From an uncultured Psychrobacter sp. (GTDB lineage: Bacteria > Pseudomonadota > Gammaproteobacteria > Pseudomonadales > Moraxellaceae), in NCBI RefSeq assembly GCF_947488565.1, contig NZ_CANKZC010000001.1, positions 1 to 64,000 on the forward strand: DNA of 64,000 nt. The letters are read 5' to 3'. Positions within the stretch are counted from its first letter, which is position 1. The number at the start of each line of letters is the position of its first letter. Shown here in pieces: positions 27,585 through 37,129 of this stretch. Made by a program: the position numbers and the translations under genes. The notes beneath the pieces are model-generated. The model saw nothing but the letters and a program-made list of their open reading frames with translations, had not been told where the DNA came from and ran no database searches.

Positions 27585-28880
27585 CTATAGCCATATGATC
27601 TTAACAAGTAAAATGATTGTCAGCACCCATACTGGCAGAGTCACTTCCTTGACTTTACCAGACATCAGCTTGACCGCGGTAAAGGTAATAAAACCAAGGG
27701 CAATACCATCGGCGATAGAGTATGTCAGCGGCGTAAATAACAGTACGACGACAACGGGCGCAGCATCTGTCAAATCTGCCCAATTGATATCTTTTAGCGT
27801 ACCTAGCATCAGTACGGCGACGTAAAAGATAGCGCCGGCGGTAGCATACGCTGGAATCATACCAGCCAATGGGGCAAAAAAAGTACTTAATAAGAACAAC
27901 ACCCCGACCGTGACTGCCACAAGTCCAGTACGTCCACCTGCTGCAATACCTGCAACACTCTCAACATAACTGGTGGTCGATGAGGTACCGAGCATCGCAC
28001 CTGTCACCGTCGCTGTCGAATCTGCTAGTAGTGCTTTGCCCATATTAGGTATGTTACCGTCTTTATCAATCAATTTTGCTTGGCTTGTCGTTGCCACTAA
28101 CGTACCTGCGGTATCAAATAAATCGACAAACAAAAAAGCAAAAATGACACTAATCATCGTGACATCAAACGCACCGGCAATATCAAGTTGCATTAAGGTT
28201 GGAGCGACGGATGGTGGCGTAGATATAATCCCAGCAAACTCAGTATGGCCTGCCAATAGACTGATTAGAGCAACCAATAAAATGCCAATTGTCACAGCAC
28301 CGGGGATTTTTTTATAAGACAGACCGATGATAACAAAGAAGCCTATGGATGCCATCATAGGACCAAACGATGTCATATCACCAAGCGTCACTAGCGTTGC
28401 GTCTTGCCCAACGATAACGCCAGAGCTTTGCAGCGCAATGAATGCTAAAAATGCACCGATACCTGCAATGACCCCTTGTTTCAGAGCGGTTGGAATGGAA
28501 TTGATAATCCATTCACGAATTTTGAATAAGCTTAGTAGTATGAATATACAACCCGATAAAAAAACAGCACCAAGTGCTGTTTGCCATGCATAGCCCATTC
28601 CTAACACCACCCCATAGGTGAAAAAGGCGTTAAGACCCATGCCAGGTGCCAATGCTACGGGCAAACGGGCATAAAGCCCCATTATAAAACAGCCTATCGC
28701 AGCAGCAAGACAGGTGGCAACAAATACTGCCCCTTTATCCATGCCCGCTTCTGCTAATATATTGGGGTTGACAAAAATGATATAAGCCATCGTCAAAAAT
28801 GTCGTTATACCAGCAACAATTTCCGTTTTTATCGTGGTATTGTCACCATCAATTCCAAAATAGCGCTCAATTGCATTCAT
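27585..28880 (-). CDS. NCS2-type purine permease (AzgA-like, adenine/guanine/hypoxanthine)
   Basis: This is a proton-coupled nucleobase transporter of the AzgA/GhxP branch of NCS2, about 431 residues with 12-14 hydrophobic segments. Signatures are MNAIERYFGI, TEIVAGITTFLTMAYIIFVNP, ALAPGMGLNAFFTY and FLFVDLFDTAGTLVATTSQA. Its likely cargo (hypoxanthine or guanine) would feed the guanine deaminase and xanthine dehydrogenase encoded 5-13 kb away on the same strand. The start is uncertain: the ATG at 28880 fits the family, but a TTG five codons earlier is also open and neither has a strong ribosome site. Confidence 0.9.
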   Translation of the reverse strand: MNAIERYFGIDGDNTTIKTEIVAGITTFLTMAYIIFVNPNILAEAGMDKGAVFVATCLAAAIGCFIMGLYARLPVALAPGMGLNAFFTYGVVLGMGYAWQTALGAVFLSGCIFILLSLFKIREWIINSIPTALKQGVIAGIGAFLAFIALQSSGVIVGQDATLVTLGDMTSFGPMMASIGFFVIIGLSYKKIPGAVTIGILLVALISLLAGHTEFAGIISTPPSVAPTLMQLDIAGAFDVTMISVIFAFLFVDLFDTAGTLVATTSQAKLIDKDGNIPNMGKALLADSTATVTGAMLGTSSTTSYVESVAGIAAGGRTGLVAVTVGVLFLLSTFFAPLAGMIPAYATAGAIFYVAVLMLGTLKDINWADLTDAAPVVVVLLFTPLTYSIADGIALGFITFTAVKLMSGKVKEVTLPVWVLTIILLVKIIWL

Positions 28881-29377
28881 AAGGGTCAATCCCAACAGGC
28901 CAGTGAAAAGAACAAGTTTATATGTGTCTAAAATAAAGATGACGTCAACAAAACCATGGTGACGTCATAAAACAAAAGACAGCGGTAACAAAGCGCAACA
29001 TTCTAGAGAAACCTGTGCACAAATTCAATCATTACCCATGCCTTACACGCCTAAAAACTATATTAACTGTTATCTATAAACAATAGTACACGGTAAAAAC
29101 ACATTATCAAACCATTAATCTAAAAACTGTCTACTGCTCATTGAACATATTAATAATGACCTTTTGTCTGTTTAGCAGTAAACTAGGGGGTTAAAATATT
29201 ATTTTTATAAACACAGCACTATAGATCAATCGCTATTACCTCATTAAGTTATTGAAATCAATAATAAAATATATTTGTTAGCTACTAACAATAAGCATTA
29301 ATCGTATCTTTTAGGGTTATTTGACTTGAGTCTCTTAGTTTTAGTCAATTGTTGTTAATCATCAGTGAGCCTGTTAC
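28881..29377. other. Divergent intergenic between permease and tolQ
   Basis: This 497-bp AT-rich region must carry promoters for both the permease and the tol operon. I see no coding sequence, RNA gene or clear operator. Confidence 0.5.
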
Positions 29378-30115
29378 ATGCCTGAATCATTAAACATTAT
29401 CGATCTTATTACTCAAGCAAGTCTGCTGGTGCAGATTGTGATGGGTTTGCTATTACTAGCCTCTTTGGTTAGTTGGATTATTATCTTTCGTCTAAGTGCT
29501 CGCCTTGGTACTGCCAAAAACTTCGATGATCAGTTCGAAACGTGGTTTTGGTCGGGTGAAGATTTGGCCAAACTTTATCAGGGCGTCCAAGGTTCTCCTG
29601 AGCGTCAAGGGCTTGAGCAGATTTTTTATATTGGATTCTCTGAATATTTGAGAATGCACAAAAAACGCCAACCCAAAGATGACATTATCGATGGCGTTGA
29701 GCGTAAGCTACGCGTTGGGCTTGGTCGTCAGCAGCAGCTACTTGAGTCCGGTATTACTACCCTTGCCAGCATTGGTTCGGTAGCGCCTTATGTGGGTCTA
29801 TTTGGCACGGTTTGGGGCATTATGAATGCCTTTTTGGGTCTCTCACAGACAGAGCAAGCGACCCTTGCCTCAGTCGCTCCTGGTATCGCTGAAGCACTTA
29901 TCGCCACGGCGATGGGGCTGTTTGCGGCTATCCCAGCCGTATTAGCGTATAACCACTTTACAGCAAAGTCAGGCCAGCTATATGAGTCGCGTGCTCTATT
30001 TTGTGATGAGATGACAGGGATGCTACAGCGTGAGACTAATACTCAAAATGCACTAAATAAAGCGCAGAAAAATAATGAGAGCAGAGCTGATGCAGGTCAG
30101 GTGGCAGGGCTATGA
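29378..30115 (+). CDS. tolQ: Tol-Pal system protein TolQ
   Basis: This inner-membrane protein of the proton-driven Tol motor keeps the outer membrane pulled in at division. The 245-residue, three-helix MotA/ExbB-type protein has a first helix near residues 15-38 and the conserved ASIGSVAPYVGLFGTVWGIMNAF and GIAEALIATAMGLFAAIPAVLAYN segments forming helices 2 and 3. The C-terminal tail is polar. The stop codon overlaps the tolR start by four bases. No ybgC lies upstream. Confidence 0.96.
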   Translation: MPESLNIIDLITQASLLVQIVMGLLLLASLVSWIIIFRLSARLGTAKNFDDQFETWFWSGEDLAKLYQGVQGSPERQGLEQIFYIGFSEYLRMHKKRQPKDDIIDGVERKLRVGLGRQQQLLESGITTLASIGSVAPYVGLFGTVWGIMNAFLGLSQTEQATLASVAPGIAEALIATAMGLFAAIPAVLAYNHFTAKSGQLYESRALFCDEMTGMLQRETNTQNALNKAQKNNESRADAGQVAGL

Positions 30116-30570
30116 AACCAAACCCCTATAGCCGCAAGAAAAAAGCACTCAATGCTGAGATGAACGTCGTACCTTATATCGATGTTATGCTGGTGCTACT
30201 GGTAATATTTATGGTGACAGCACCAATGCTGACCACAGGGGTTGATGTCGATTTACCAAAAGAGCAGACCAATACGATGAGCCAAAACCAGCTGCCTGTC
30301 ATCGTGTCATTGACAAGTAGTGGTGAGATTTTTATCAGCTATGAAAACAACATAGACATGCCTATTAGTGAGCCTGAATTGATTAACACCTTATCCAACT
30401 TGCAATCGCAAAATAGTAACGCTGGTGTGCCCCCTCTGCAGGTAATGATTAACGCTGATCAAAATAATCAATACGGTGCCATCATGGCTTTGATGGCCAA
30501 TTTGCAACAAGCAGGTATTCAAAAGGTCGGGCTATTAACAGGTGCTCCTCTACCTGCGCCTACGTTATAA
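30112..30570 (+). CDS. tolR: Tol-Pal system protein TolR
   Basis: This ExbD/TolR protein has one N-terminal membrane helix (about residues 18-40) and a periplasmic domain, 152 residues. The proton-carrying aspartate is in NVVPYIDVMLVLLVIFM, as the family requires. It forms the motor channel with TolQ and couples proton flow to TolA. Its start overlaps tolQ (ATGA), and tolA follows after 71 bases. Confidence 0.96.
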   Translation: MKPNPYSRKKKALNAEMNVVPYIDVMLVLLVIFMVTAPMLTTGVDVDLPKEQTNTMSQNQLPVIVSLTSSGEIFISYENNIDMPISEPELINTLSNLQSQNSNAGVPPLQVMINADQNNQYGAIMALMANLQQAGIQKVGLLTGAPLPAPTL

Positions 30571-30641
30571 TGAGCTTAAATCAAAAACAGTTACTTTTAC
30601 AACTTGATTTGAATAAGTAGACAACCTGATGACACACGTCA

Positions 30642-31655
30642 ATGAGTATCACAACCATGAATAATGCTCCTGCCGTCTATATTCCAACTGCGCCTGAAGG
30701 TGATGGGCTGACCCTACCTATGCTATTAAGTCTATTGGCTCATGGCATCGTACTTGGCTTGCTGATTTATACCTACCAACAACCCGAATTAGAAACCGTT
30801 GGCAATATTGAAACCACTATGGTCACGCCGCAAGAGTTGGCTGAGATGCAAGGACAAATATTGGCCAACCGTGCAGCGATGCAAGCGCAGGCAGCTAGTA
30901 GTAATACAGAGACCAGTGAGCCTATAACTGCAGATAACAACGATAATGTCAGTCAAACAAACGCCTCATCAAACCTGCAAAGAGAGTCTGTATTTACGCG
31001 CTCCGATGCTCCAGCGGACCAACCAGTATTAATGAGTCAAGAGCAGCATCAGCGGCGTATTGAGCAGATGCAAGAGTATGAGCGTAATATGGCCGAGCTG
31101 GCAGCGCGGCTAGATGAGACCGCCCTAGAAGAGCTGAACCAAGTAGAACAAGACAAACAAGACCAGCTTGATGCTGAGCGCGCGCGTTTAAAGTCTTTTC
31201 GCCATACAGAAAACAATCCGCCTAAAATCAAACGACCGAATAACACTCAGGCCAATTTGGAGATAGAAACGGGTAGTACAAATAATGCTAACAAAACCTT
31301 TAGCCTAGAAGCAGATGGAAAATCGACAGTCACTGGAAGCCCCATCACTTCTGGGCAATCAACGAACAGTAGTAGTGCGTCAGTAAGTAGTCGCGGGGCA
31401 AGCAATAGTGAGATTGTAAGCTTGATTAAGCGCAACTATAACCCACCGGTAGCAGCTAAAGGCTCAACTCAGCAAGCAACCTTGACCATAACGGTCAATA
31501 GTAATGGAAATGTGGTTAATGTTTCTGTCTCAGGGCCCGATTCAGCTGTCAATGAAGCGGCCAAGCAAGCGGTATTAAATACTCGTCATTTACCGATTGA
31601 TACTGACGATCCTAAATACCCCACCTTTACCATACGATTTAAAGGCAGCAATTAA
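30642..31655 (+). CDS. tolA: Cell envelope protein TolA
   Basis: TolA is anchored by a single N-terminal helix (LTLPMLLSLLAHGIVLGLLIY, about residues 22-42) and spans the periplasm. The middle (about 70-190) is a charged Gln/Glu/Ala-rich helical region. A Ser/Asn/Thr-rich linker follows, and the C-terminal domain (about 250-337) has the TolA/TonB fold with ITVNSNGNVVNVSVSGPDS. At 337 residues it is slightly shorter than in E. coli (421). Two in-frame ATGs (30642 and 30657) are possible and neither has a clear ribosome site. Identity is strengthened by its place between tolR and tolB. Confidence 0.93.
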   Translation: MSITTMNNAPAVYIPTAPEGDGLTLPMLLSLLAHGIVLGLLIYTYQQPELETVGNIETTMVTPQELAEMQGQILANRAAMQAQAASSNTETSEPITADNNDNVSQTNASSNLQRESVFTRSDAPADQPVLMSQEQHQRRIEQMQEYERNMAELAARLDETALEELNQVEQDKQDQLDAERARLKSFRHTENNPPKIKRPNNTQANLEIETGSTNNANKTFSLEADGKSTVTGSPITSGQSTNSSSASVSSRGASNSEIVSLIKRNYNPPVAAKGSTQQATLTITVNSNGNVVNVSVSGPDSAVNEAAKQAVLNTRHLPIDTDDPKYPTFTIRFKGSN

Positions 31656-31791
31656 TAAGAGAATAGACGGCTGATTTATTGTTGGTTTTATCTTAAAAAA
31701 CTTGCACCAATAGCAATATTGTCTTACCGTAATACTCAATTAAAGTATATTAAAAACGATTGTTGTATCATTTTAGGAGCCAAATCCAGTC

Positions 31792-33084
31792 ATGCGTACT
31801 CACAAAAAACTGCTGCTTAGCTTACTTGCTAGCACCTCAAGTCTACTTATCGCTCCTAGCGTATATGCGGCTCCCGTCGTATTAGAGTTAGACTACGAGA
31901 TTCCAGTACAACAAAACCAAGTCGCCTTTGTGCCTTTCGCTGGCGACTCTGTACTCTCACCCATTATCTTAAATGATTTGAGTAGAACTGAGCTGAATGT
32001 GACTAGCAAAGACCTGCCGCAGCAACCGCGCAGCAGTAGTGAGCTGACAGAGACATTACCAGTGTGGCAAAGTTTGGGAATTCCGTATTTAGTAGTCGGT
32101 AGCACCCGTACCAATCGCGGTAAGATTGAGACCACTTATGAGGTGATTGATGTCAAATCTGGTCGTGTACTCCAAGGAAAGCAAAGCTTAAGCGCTGACA
32201 ATAATCAAGAAAGCTTACGTTACGCTGCGCACGTCATCGCTGACAAAGTCTATGAGCTGATTACTGGTACGCCGGGTGACTTTTCAGGTCGTATTGCTTA
32301 TATCGAGGAGACAGGACGCGGAAAAGACAAAATATCTCGCCTAAAAGTTATGGATGCTGATGGTGAAAATGCCAGAACCATTACTGAAGTAGCAGGCTCT
32401 ATATTTTCGCCTACATGGTCGCCCGATGCTTCGCGTATCGCCTATACCGTACAGCGCGATAAATCTTATCCATTGATTTATGTGCAAAATGTCAGTGGCG
32501 GTGCAGCAACCGTCGTTACCCCTTATAAAGGCAGCAACCTAAGTCCTTCTTTCTCTCCTGATGGTAGCAAGATACTCTTCTCTAGCAGCTTTGAAGGTAG
32601 TGCGGATATTTATGAGATGAGTGCAGGCGGTGGTAAGCTGAAAAAACTGACAAACTGGCCAAGTAGTGAAGTCCAACCAAACTATGCACCAGATGGCAAG
32701 TCTTTTGTGTTTGTCTCTGATAGAGCAGGCTTTAATAAACCGCAGATATATCGCTATGAATTTGGCTCAGGACGGACGACCAAAGTCTCTAATAGCGGTT
32801 ATGCAACCAGTCCTCAGTTTAGTAGTGATGGCACACAGATTGCGTTTTTAAGTGGGCGATCAGCCGCGATTATGAACAGTAATGGTGCTATAACTGCCAA
32901 TCTTGGTAGCACAGGTATCGATGAAGCCCCAAGCTTCTCTCCTAATGGTAAGCGTGTGGTGTATGCATCAACCCAAGGCGGTAAAGGCGTGCTGACCATT
33001 AAATCACTAAATGGTGGCGAGTCATTTGGTAAGTCTGGTCAAGGCATTATTCGCTCCCCAGTATGGTCATCAAGTCCCGAATAA
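31792..33084 (+). CDS. tolB: Tol-Pal system protein TolB
   Basis: This periplasmic protein has a Sec signal peptide (cut after about AAP near residue 27), a small alpha/beta domain, and a six-bladed beta-propeller. Propeller repeats are easy to see: FSPTWSPDASRIAY, LSPSFSPDGSKILF, VQPNYAPDGKSFVF, TSPQFSSDGTQIAF and APSFSPNGKRVVY. It binds Pal and TolA. The 430-residue length matches the family. A GGAG site lies 12 bases before the ATG. Pal does not follow; instead there is a strong terminator. Confidence 0.96.
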   Translation: MRTHKKLLLSLLASTSSLLIAPSVYAAPVVLELDYEIPVQQNQVAFVPFAGDSVLSPIILNDLSRTELNVTSKDLPQQPRSSSELTETLPVWQSLGIPYLVVGSTRTNRGKIETTYEVIDVKSGRVLQGKQSLSADNNQESLRYAAHVIADKVYELITGTPGDFSGRIAYIEETGRGKDKISRLKVMDADGENARTITEVAGSIFSPTWSPDASRIAYTVQRDKSYPLIYVQNVSGGAATVVTPYKGSNLSPSFSPDGSKILFSSSFEGSADIYEMSAGGGKLKKLTNWPSSEVQPNYAPDGKSFVFVSDRAGFNKPQIYRYEFGSGRTTKVSNSGYATSPQFSSDGTQIAFLSGRSAAIMNSNGAITANLGSTGIDEAPSFSPNGKRVVYASTQGGKGVLTIKSLNGGESFGKSGQGIIRSPVWSSSPE

Positions 33085-33142
33085 GGCTTTAGCTTTCTAA
33101 AGTTGTCACCTTAATATGGGCTTATTTCTTATTTTGTATCCG

Positions 33143-33180
33143 TAAAAAAGCGCTCGATAATATTATCGAGCGCTTTTTTA
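33143..33180. terminator. Bidirectional terminator after tolB
   Basis: A perfect 38-bp palindrome with GC-rich GCGCTCGATAAT arms is flanked by A6 and T6. It separates tolB from the convergent cytochrome gene. Confidence 0.94.
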
Positions 33181-33223
33181 CATGACTACTATTCGCTGTC
33201 GTTCAAAACTGAGTGTAGGGCAC

Positions 33224-33862
33224 TTATTCGCTTGGATCATAACCCGGAGGATTGGCATGCCTTAGCTGCGCCACATCTTCGGCAGTGACCGTCTGTTTAA
33301 AACCATTTAAATCATTGACGACATATTGCGTGACAGCGGCCATTTGCTCATCATCCATCATCATATGAAATGACGGCATACCGCGAAAGCCATTAATCAA
33401 TATATCAATAATATAGTATTTCGACTGCATTTTGCTGTTATTCGCTAGTGGTGGGTAATAGCCTGCACCTTGAGCACCCTCGCCTTCATGCATATGGCAG
33501 CCTGCACATGAATCATGATATAGCTTTTTACCATTGGTAGTAACAAAGGCATTTTGACCTTCAAACTTAGCTTCCCACTTCGCAAGGCTGGGATCGTTTT
33601 CCATGCTCGGTAATGAGCTATCATCAACGATATTGATATCAGGCGCTCTTAGTTCGTCACGAGTCATATAGACGCCGCCCCAAGCGCCAGTGTTACGGCT
33701 GGCCTGATTATTAACTGGTAGTACAGCGTCTTGCTTGCTCGCTATTGTCTCTACATCCTCTGATTTTTGGCTACAGCCTAACAATGCTGCACTGCTTATC
33801 ATACTAAGTGATATCACAGTCAGCATCTTAAATGTTGTTTTCTTCATGCTTATATTATCCAT
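33224..33862 (-). CDS. Monohaem cytochrome c lipoprotein
   Basis: This periplasmic electron carrier is anchored by lipid: a signal peptide ends in the lipobox AALLGC, giving a mature Cys near residue 30. One haem site, CAGCH, lies in the C-terminal half; a methionine in RGMPSFHMMM is the likely sixth ligand. I chose the ATG at 33862 for its GAGG ribosome site; an ATG five codons later is also possible. It lies 32 bp downstream of the flavin amine oxidase gene on the same strand and is probably its direct electron acceptor (inference from context). Confidence 0.85.
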   Translation of the reverse strand: MDNISMKKTTFKMLTVISLSMISSAALLGCSQKSEDVETIASKQDAVLPVNNQASRNTGAWGGVYMTRDELRAPDINIVDDSSLPSMENDPSLAKWEAKFEGQNAFVTTNGKKLYHDSCAGCHMHEGEGAQGAGYYPPLANNSKMQSKYYIIDILINGFRGMPSFHMMMDDEQMAAVTQYVVNDLNGFKQTVTAEDVAQLRHANPPGYDPSE

Positions 33863-33894
33863 GACAGCCTCTGAATTTATTATGGTTATCAACG

Positions 33895-35496
33895 TTACCC
33901 AAGCATTTTTGCCTTTTTGTGCAGACGATTGGCTGCATCAATGCCGGATAAAATAGCGCCCTCTTGCCATGCAGGAATATGTGAACAATGTTCGCCCGTC
34001 AATACAATACGGTTGTCGATACTACATAGCTGATCATAATACTGCTCACGGCTTGACTCGCTCCAAATCCCATAACACCCTAAGGTCCACGGAATGCGGT
34101 GCCATACCACTGACGTACCTGCACGGAACTCTTTTGGATACTGTGGATGGATGTATTTGCCATAAGCAAGGGCGACGTTAATACGCTCCTTTGGTGTTAA
34201 TGTATTAAACTTATAAGAGGTCGGGCCAAAACCATAAGCACCCAATAACACTCCAGTACCTGTTTTAAACATGTCTTCTGAAGGATAAGCGATTTGCGTA
34301 ATGGGCATATCAGTATAGGTCAAGCCGCCATAGATCCACTCATCTTCTTCCCAAAAGCGGCGGTTGAACTCGAGGCCCACTTTATAAGAGGTATCATAAG
34401 GTACGGCTGCCATTGCTTTTTTCATCGGCTTTGAGACATTGATATCAATTTGAGTCAATACCGTCAGCGGAATATTACAGACACACCAGTCAGCACGTAT
34501 GGTCTTGGTCGCACCATCTGGACTATTGCTATCGACATAATTGACAGTTACACCACTTTCATCTTGATGAATCTTAGTGACTTTGGCATTAAACTCAATC
34601 ATATCGCGGCACTCACGAGTGAACGCATCACCGATTTTGCCCATACCGCCTACTGGCTGAAACATCGTTGGTTGATGGCCATAAGTCATGTGATTGGCAT
34701 AAATATCTGACCACATGCCAGAGTCCAATATCTCGCCGATAGGTAGAGGCTTCGAGGGTTTTTCGTTGGGCATCAGGCCACCACCAGGAAAGACGCTAAA
34801 ACCGCGATGCTTGGTAGTCTCATTACTGGCTCTGTAACGATAGTCTTTGTCTAGTACGCCCCAGCCTTTAAGGCCCTCAAGCAACTTTTCTTTATCCTCA
34901 GTATTCACTGAACGATCAAGACCACCAACGTTGACAGCCTTTGATAGCAGCTCAGCCACATTGCCTTGTATGTCGTTTTTCACATCTCCTAAACGCTGCG
35001 GCACCCCGCCAAAGTGCGTAGAGCGATGCAGATAAGCTCGGTCATTAGTCTGAATAAAAGGTTGCATCTCAACACCAAACTTCTTGCAGTAGTGAAATAC
35101 AGCATAATGATGACTTGGTAAGCGCCAAGGCCCGCCATTAAAATAATTACCTTCTTCAAAATCACAGGTAACTTCCTCACCGCCAAGCTCAGTATATTTG
35201 TCACCACTGTTGAGCGTCCAGCTACGTCCACCACCGCGATTTTGAAACTCAAGCACTTTAACATTATAACCGGCTTTACGTAGCTCATAAGCTGCAGTGA
35301 GACCACCAAGACCTGCACCAAGAATGACAATACTCGCTCCTGGAGGCGCTCCTTTTAGGTCCATCGATTCTTTAAAGCTAGACTCAGATGCAAATCCTAA
35401 GGTAGTCATTGCTTGATACATCGCAGTTGCACCAGCCGTCTTACCGATCATCGAGAGCAGTTGGCGCCGCGTTGGTGATTGAAGCATGTCTTTCAT
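33895..35496 (-). CDS. Tat-exported FAD-dependent amine oxidase family protein
   Basis: This is a 533-residue flavoprotein of the monoamine oxidase/phytoene desaturase superfamily. The N-terminus has a twin-arginine-type signal (TRRQLLSMIG) followed by a hydrophobic stretch, so it is likely exported folded. The FAD site is VILGAGLGGLTAAYELRKAG with the GGGRSWT motif after it; the C-terminal FAD segment is LTGEHCSHIPAWQEGAILSG. It resembles bacterial flavin amine oxidases of the tryptophan/lysine/polyamine type, but the substrate is not evident. Two cytochrome c genes flank it on the same strand, suggesting it acts as a dehydrogenase that passes electrons to cytochromes and not to oxygen. Confidence 0.83.
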   Translation of the reverse strand: MKDMLQSPTRRQLLSMIGKTAGATAMYQAMTTLGFASESSFKESMDLKGAPPGASIVILGAGLGGLTAAYELRKAGYNVKVLEFQNRGGGRSWTLNSGDKYTELGGEEVTCDFEEGNYFNGGPWRLPSHHYAVFHYCKKFGVEMQPFIQTNDRAYLHRSTHFGGVPQRLGDVKNDIQGNVAELLSKAVNVGGLDRSVNTEDKEKLLEGLKGWGVLDKDYRYRASNETTKHRGFSVFPGGGLMPNEKPSKPLPIGEILDSGMWSDIYANHMTYGHQPTMFQPVGGMGKIGDAFTRECRDMIEFNAKVTKIHQDESGVTVNYVDSNSPDGATKTIRADWCVCNIPLTVLTQIDINVSKPMKKAMAAVPYDTSYKVGLEFNRRFWEEDEWIYGGLTYTDMPITQIAYPSEDMFKTGTGVLLGAYGFGPTSYKFNTLTPKERINVALAYGKYIHPQYPKEFRAGTSVVWHRIPWTLGCYGIWSESSREQYYDQLCSIDNRIVLTGEHCSHIPAWQEGAILSGIDAANRLHKKAKMLG

Positions 35497-35689
35497 AATA
35501 ATATCCTTAAAGTAGACTTTCGTGTATGACGGTAGGTACTCACTTTTATTATTGGTTCAGCTCATATAATTTATCTATGACGCTAAGCTTTAATACTCTA
35601 CCGACCTACACTGAATCTATGTCTTATAATAAGCGCCTAACACGCCTTTATTAAGTTGTCTGTATTGCCAGTTAAATTCATTGATTCAA

Positions 35690-37129
35690 CTAACTATGAC
35701 GCCTAGAACGTATGATCGCTCGTACAATAAATATGATAATGACGATAGCTACGATAATACCTAGTATCGCAAGCAGACCTGCGTACTTAATCAAAAAAGG
35801 CTGATCGGCACCAGTCGTTGCCACGCGCTCGACATCAGCAGCATTGACATCACTGCTATTTAAACTACCAAATTTGACACGTACATAATTGCTAATACCA
35901 GCGATCTGCTCACTACTTAACTCTTCTGAAAAGCCTGGCATCTTAGGACTGGTATTGGTTGCGCCATCAACACCATGAAGAATAACATTGATTAAACCGT
36001 CCGGCTTTTCACGGCGGATACTGCTTAGACCCACAATAGGTGCATAACGAGCATCCGGTTGGCCATAACCATCAACACCGTGACAGCTACCACAAGCAGC
36101 AAGGTATAATGCTTCTGGCGAATTACTACCACCTTGAACCTCAGCTTTCGCCTGCGCTAAGTAGTCCTTTTGGGCAAGCAGGTCATGAGTGATTGACTCA
36201 TTGAGTGGAGCTGTCAGACGGGATGCATTGACCGGATGAACCTTATCATCTGTTTGTACGACAGGTACAGTCTTAAGATAAGAGGCAATGGCGTTTAGGT
36301 CTGTGTCTTTTAAATAGCGAGTACTGTGCGATACTACCTCTCCCATAGGTCCACCAGCAAAGACTCGTTGATCCAGCTCACCTGTACGCAAGTAAGTGAC
36401 GATGTCTTGCTCACTCCAATTGCCTATACCGCTTGATTTATCAGGAGTGATATTGGGCGCATACCATGTCCCAAGCTGCGCCCCTGATAAATAATTGTCG
36501 TTATCAAAACCCATCGTACTGTTACGCGGGGTATGGCAAGTCCCGCAATGAGCAAGGTTATTAACCAAATACTCACCATGCTGCTGCGTCTGTGTCAATC
36601 CTTCACGGCTCTCTGTAGAAGGGACATTGAGCATGTTCCAGCCTAACATCAAACTGCGAAAGTTAAACGGAAACGGTAGATCGGTTTCATAATCAGGCGC
36701 TTCATCTACGACAGGAACCGTCTGTAGATAGGCAAATAGTGCGCTAATGTCTTCATCCTTCATACCATTATAAGAAGGGTACGGCATAGCTGGATAAAGC
36801 ATATGATTGGGCGCACGACCTTCTTTGAGGGCTTTTTTTAGATCGGCTTCGGTATAGTTACCGATACCATAACGTTTCGATGGCGTAATGTTGGTTGCAT
36901 AAATCTTACCCATTGGGGTCTCAAGTGCGACACCGCCAGTATAGTCTTCGCGGTGACAAGCCATACAGTCAGCTGCACGCGCGATATACGCTCCTCGATT
37001 GACCAAATCGCTATTGGCAGGGCTTACGTTGGGTAGGCTGGCGCTTGATAGACTAGCACCTTCAGCCATTACCGTACTGGAAGTGAAACCAATAACAAGC
37101 ACCGATAACATCATAGAAAGTGGCTTCAT
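35690..37129 (-). CDS. Triheme cytochrome c, membrane-anchored
   Basis: This 479-residue secreted protein has three c-type haem sites: CMACH (about residue 50), CGTCH (about 190) and CGSCH (about 335). Each lies in a domain like those of the cytochrome subunit of membrane-bound alcohol or gluconate dehydrogenases. It starts with a signal peptide (MKPLSMMLSVLVIGFTSSTV) and ends with one hydrophobic helix and a short basic tail, anchoring it in the inner membrane. The ATG at 37129 has a GAGGA site. It is the first gene of a three-gene redox cluster and would carry electrons from the amine oxidase to the respiratory chain. Confidence 0.9.
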   Translation of the reverse strand: MKPLSMMLSVLVIGFTSSTVMAEGASLSSASLPNVSPANSDLVNRGAYIARAADCMACHREDYTGGVALETPMGKIYATNITPSKRYGIGNYTEADLKKALKEGRAPNHMLYPAMPYPSYNGMKDEDISALFAYLQTVPVVDEAPDYETDLPFPFNFRSLMLGWNMLNVPSTESREGLTQTQQHGEYLVNNLAHCGTCHTPRNSTMGFDNDNYLSGAQLGTWYAPNITPDKSSGIGNWSEQDIVTYLRTGELDQRVFAGGPMGEVVSHSTRYLKDTDLNAIASYLKTVPVVQTDDKVHPVNASRLTAPLNESITHDLLAQKDYLAQAKAEVQGGSNSPEALYLAACGSCHGVDGYGQPDARYAPIVGLSSIRREKPDGLINVILHGVDGATNTSPKMPGFSEELSSEQIAGISNYVRVKFGSLNSSDVNAADVERVATTGADQPFLIKYAGLLAILGIIVAIVIIIFIVRAIIRSRRHS

